DNA of 64,000 bases from Marinomonas ostreistagni. Lineage in GTDB: Bacteria; Pseudomonadota; Gammaproteobacteria; Pseudomonadales; Marinomonadaceae. The position numbers were made by a program, and so were the translations under genes. Shown piece by piece: positions 60,529-64,000 of the stretch. The notes below the pieces were generated by a model. That model saw only the letters and a program-made list of their open reading frames with translations, made no database searches and was not told the DNA's origin. Numbering within the stretch: the stretch's first letter is position 1; each line of letters opens with the position of its first letter. The stretch is taken from the NCBI RefSeq assembly GCF_016888445.1, contig NZ_JAFEKF010000001.1, forward strand, positions 372,001 to 436,000, given 5' to 3'.

Positions 60529-61989
60529 TTATGCTCCTTCTACCAAGCTAGGGTTTTTGGTGTGCCAGTCCGTTGCTTGCTGGAATTTGTGCGCAACGTT
60601 CAAAAGCTTAGCTTCAGAGAAGTAGTTACCCATGATTTGCAGGCCAACTGGCATGCCATCAGCAAAGCCCGCTGGGACAGACATCGCAGGGATGCCAGCT
60701 AGGTTAACCGATAGGGTGTAAATATCTTCTAGGTACATGGCGATTGGATCGTCTGTTTTGGCGCCGATGCCAAAGGCAGTTGTTGGTGCCACAGGGCCCA
60801 TGATGACATCGACTTCTTCGAAGGCTTTAACGAAGTCTTCTTTGATCAGACGACGAATACGCTGTGCTTTCAGGTAGTAAGCATCGTAGTAGCCTTCTGA
60901 AAGCGCGTAAGTGCCCACCATAATACGTTTTTGGACTTCTTTGCCGAACGCTTCGCCACGCGAGCGTTTGTACATGTCCATTAGATCTTTTGGTTCTTCA
61001 CAGCGGTAGCCGTAACGCACACCGTCAAAGCGCGACAGGTTAGACGATGCTTCAGATGGCGCGATCACGTAGTAAGATGGAATGCTTAAATTTAGGTTTG
61101 GCAACGAGATGTCTTTGACGGTTGCACCAAGCTTTTCAAACTCTTTGACGGCCTCTTGGATAGCGCTTGCCACATCGTTGTTAAGGCCGTCACCAAAGTA
61201 CTCTTTTGGTAGACCGATAGTTAGACCTGTCAGTGGCGCATCCAAGTTAGCGGTGTAGTCTTCGGTGTCTACTTCCGCTGATGTCGAGTCGTTGGCATCA
61301 AAGCCTGCGATCGATTGTAGGATGTGTGCACAGTCTTCTGCCGAGCGTGCCATCGGGCCAGCTTGGTCAAGACTTGAAGCGTAGGCGATCATGCCAAAGC
61401 GTGACACGCGACCGTAAGTTGGCTTAAGGCCCGTGATGCCACAAAAAGAAGCAGGTTGACGGATTGAACCACCGGTATCGGTGCCGGTCGCTGCGACACA
61501 AAGGCCAGCGGCAACCGCTGCAGCGGAACCACCTGAAGAACCGCCCGGTACCTTGTCTAGGTTCCAAGGGTTTTTCACTGCGCCGTAGTAGCTTTTTTCG
61601 TTTGATGAGCCCATGGCGAACTCATCCATGTTGGTTTTACCCAACGTCACGGTGCCAGATGCCAACATGCGACCCGTTACAGTTGATTCGTACGGTGGTA
61701 CGAAGTTGTGCAGCATTTTAGAGGCACAAGTCGTCAGAATACCATCGGTACAGAACAAGTCTTTGTGCGCGATCGGCAGACCCGTAAGTGGGCTAGCAGC
61801 ACCTTGTGCTAATTGTTTGTCAGCGGCTTCAGCTTGGGCCAAGGCGATCTCTTCAGTGATCGTGATATAGCTGTTTAGTTGGCCGTCGTACTGTTTGATG
61901 CGAGCTAGGTAGTCTTGAGTCAGCTCGACACTAGAAATCTCTTTGTCGCGCAGTTTTTTCGCGAGCGATGCAATGCTTTGATCAATCAT
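60529..61989 (-). CDS. gatA: Asp-tRNA(Asn)/Glu-tRNA(Gln) amidotransferase subunit A
   Basis: 486 residues, amidase-signature enzyme that frees ammonia from glutamine for GatB. The Lys-Ser-Ser triad is in 'PIAHKDLF', '[14 protein letters not shown]' and '[11 protein letters not shown]'. '[18 protein letters not shown]' and '[10 protein letters not shown]'-like '[16 protein letters not shown]' separate it from other amidases such as the allophanate hydrolase earlier in the window. It starts 11 bases after gatC. The presence of GatCAB means this organism forms Asn-tRNA and/or Gln-tRNA by the indirect route. Confidence 0.97.
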   Translation of the reverse strand: MIDQSIASLAKKLRDKEISSVELTQDYLARIKQYDGQLNSYITITEEIALAQAEAADKQLAQGAASPLTGLPIAHKDLFCTDGILTTCASKMLHNFVPPYESTVTGRMLASGTVTLGKTNMDEFAMGSSNEKSYYGAVKNPWNLDKVPGGSSGGSAAAVAAGLCVAATGTDTGGSIRQPASFCGITGLKPTYGRVSRFGMIAYASSLDQAGPMARSAEDCAHILQSIAGFDANDSTSAEVDTEDYTANLDAPLTGLTIGLPKEYFGDGLNNDVASAIQEAVKEFEKLGATVKDISLPNLNLSIPSYYVIAPSEASSNLSRFDGVRYGYRCEEPKDLMDMYKRSRGEAFGKEVQKRIMVGTYALSEGYYDAYYLKAQRIRRLIKEDFVKAFEEVDVIMGPVAPTTAFGIGAKTDDPIAMYLEDIYTLSVNLAGIPAMSVPAGFADGMPVGLQIMGNYFSEAKLLNVAHKFQQATDWHTKNPSLVEGA

Positions 61990-62000
61990 GTGGTGATCTC

Positions 62001-62288
62001 TTAATCGATAACTTTAGGAACTAAGAACAGACCCGCTTCGGTTTGCGGTGCGTTAGCAAGGAAGGCTTCGCGACGATTTTCCTCAGTGACGATGTCTTCA
62101 CGTAAGCGCTGTTTGGCTTCTAAAGGATTGGAAAGGGGCTCGACACCATCCGTATCGACAGATTGCATTTGTTCCACCAAGTCCAACACGCTTGATAGAG
62201 ACTGCTGATATTGCTCGGCATCGCTGTCATCCAGCGATAGGCGAGCAAGATGAGCGATTTTGATCACGTCTTGCTTTTCTAGAGACAT
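62001..62288 (-). CDS. gatC: Asp-tRNA(Asn)/Glu-tRNA(Gln) amidotransferase subunit C
   Basis: 95 residues. The small GatC clamp that holds GatA and GatB together. '[20 protein letters not shown]', '[20 protein letters not shown]' and '[20 protein letters not shown]' followed by 'FLVPKVID' are the usual family stretches. First gene of the gatCAB operon, divergent from mreB across a 241-base gap. Confidence 0.96.
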   Translation of the reverse strand: MSLEKQDVIKIAHLARLSLDDSDAEQYQQSLSSVLDLVEQMQSVDTDGVEPLSNPLEAKQRLREDIVTEENRREAFLANAPQTEAGLFLVPKVID

Positions 62289-62523
62289 GTTTCACCTAAT
62301 AGTTTATCGGTTTTCAAAAAATGCGGACATTGTAGCGCTATTGCCAAAGGGGAGAAAGTCACCGTGTAAAAAAACTCCGTTATTCGGGCGCTAGACGAAA
62401 AAACGCCAACAAACAAAGATATATGCGTAAAGAAATGACATAATTATGCGCATTCGGCTTGCTCATTGGGCGAGCGGTTGTTACATTTTCGGGCTATTCG
62501 TAATGGATCTTTTCAGGGTGTAG

Positions 62524-63573
<1,050 letters not shown>

Positions 63574-63602
63574 CGTTAGAGGTTACTCCCATTAGCAATT
63601 CC

Positions 63603-64000
63603 GTGTTCTCGTCAAACAAAGCGTCCAGTGCAAGTTTTCTTGTACTGGTGCTTTTGTCTTTAGCGATGGTGATTGGCGACCTGCAGTTTCGTGTCTTCAA
63701 TCCGATTCGCCCTTATCTTACTTGGTTGGTAACACCTATTCAGGTGGTTGTCAGTGCGCCGCAAAAGCTGATCAGTTGGGCCGATGTACGTCTCGACACC
63801 CGCGAAGCGTTGGTGGAGCAAAATCAACAGTTAAACTCCGAGCTTTTGATGTTGCGCGGCCAGCTGCAGCGCCTTACCTCCTTGCGTGCGGAAAACGTGC
63901 GCTTGCGCGAGCTTTTGGATGCGTCACAGCGAGTCGAAGAGCGTGTGGTAATGGCCGAAGTGATTGGCTTTGACCAAAATGCTTACAGTCACAAGGTGTT
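63603..64000 (+). CDS. mreC: Rod-shape protein MreC (3' end cut off)
   Basis: The frame with codons from 63603 reads a membrane helix 'FLVLVLLSLAMVIGDLQF', 'NPIRPYLTWLVTPIQ', then a coiled coil ('EQNQQLNSELLMLRGQLQRL', 'LRAENVRLRELLDA') and the start of the beta domain 'VMAEVIGFDQNAYSHKV', all typical of MreC. The gene runs out of the window. No ATG is available; GTG 63603 is the nearest normal start, and ATT 63591 with AGAGG eight bases before it is an alternative that gives a family-like N-terminus. MreC is periplasmic, anchored by that helix, and links MreB to the wall enzymes. Confidence 0.9.
   Translation, partial: MFSSNKASSASFLVLVLLSLAMVIGDLQFRVFNPIRPYLTWLVTPIQVVVSAPQKLISWADVRLDTREALVEQNQQLNSELLMLRGQLQRLTSLRAENVRLRELLDASQRVEERVVMAEVIGFDQNAYSHKV

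Overview
This is a stretch of a gammaproteobacterial chromosome. The gatCAB block divergent from mreB-mreC is the arrangement seen in Pseudomonas and in marine Oceanospirillales-type genera. Together with a TctA permease, RlmM, an LdtD/YcbB-type transpeptidase, a HiPIP and B12 import, it suggests a marine or aquatic heterotroph of the Oceanospirillales/Pseudomonadales area. That placement is inference; no rRNA lies in the window.

Layout. (1) 2-1850: the end of a tricarboxylate-transporter permease and a convergent tautomerase-like gene. (2) 1990-14895: a defence island, visibly more A/T-rich than its flanks. It holds a possible HhH-domain protein, a Type I restriction-modification locus (hsdM, hsdS, hsdR) with two GmrSD/DUF262-type genes between hsdS and hsdR, and a methyltransferase + HNH nuclease pair. 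(3) 14964-24900, minus strand: a guanidine assimilation operon read from a sigma-54-like promoter through a guanidine-I (ykkC) riboswitch: ABC importer, two DUF1989 proteins (carboxyguanidine deiminase), a biotin-dependent carboxylase and allophanate hydrolase. Automatic annotation would call it urea degradation. (4) 25172-28491: TonB siderophore receptor, AraC regulator with a Fur-like site between them, and a periplasmic OB-fold protein. (5) 28742-34708: six closely packed plus-strand genes: PhoU-like/APH-kinase fusion, ATP-grasp ligase, HprK-related kinase, histidine phosphatase, metallophosphoesterase and a small amphi-Trp protein. I recognise this as the poorly understood 'GAK' type of system, here with extra kinase and phosphatase genes. 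It is the best candidate for an undescribed biological system in the window.

(6) 34849-39606: a cobalamin riboswitch followed by btuB-btuF-btuC-btuD. (7) 39588-43378, minus: a porin, a small phosphate-binding-like periplasmic protein and a membrane GGDEF-EAL protein, plausibly one sensory operon. (8) 43609-48675: shikimate dehydrogenase, aldo/keto reductase, a LysR-type regulator with two DNA-binding domains, HiPIP, an M48 lipoprotein protease and a DUF2750 protein. (9) 48808-53506, minus: a BMP-type nucleoside ABC importer. (10) 53906-64000: an RluA-family pseudouridine synthase, rlmM, L,D-transpeptidase, a cysteine-cluster protein, a double-receiver GGDEF regulator, gatCAB, mreB and the start of mreC.

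How the parts work together. The guanidine operon should release ammonia from guanidine when nitrogen is short (sigma-54) and guanidine is present (riboswitch). The B12 locus should be shut off by cobalamin. The island would restrict unmodified DNA (Type I) and possibly modified DNA (DUF262/HNH). No tRNA, rRNA, CRISPR array, insertion sequence or integrase was recognised.
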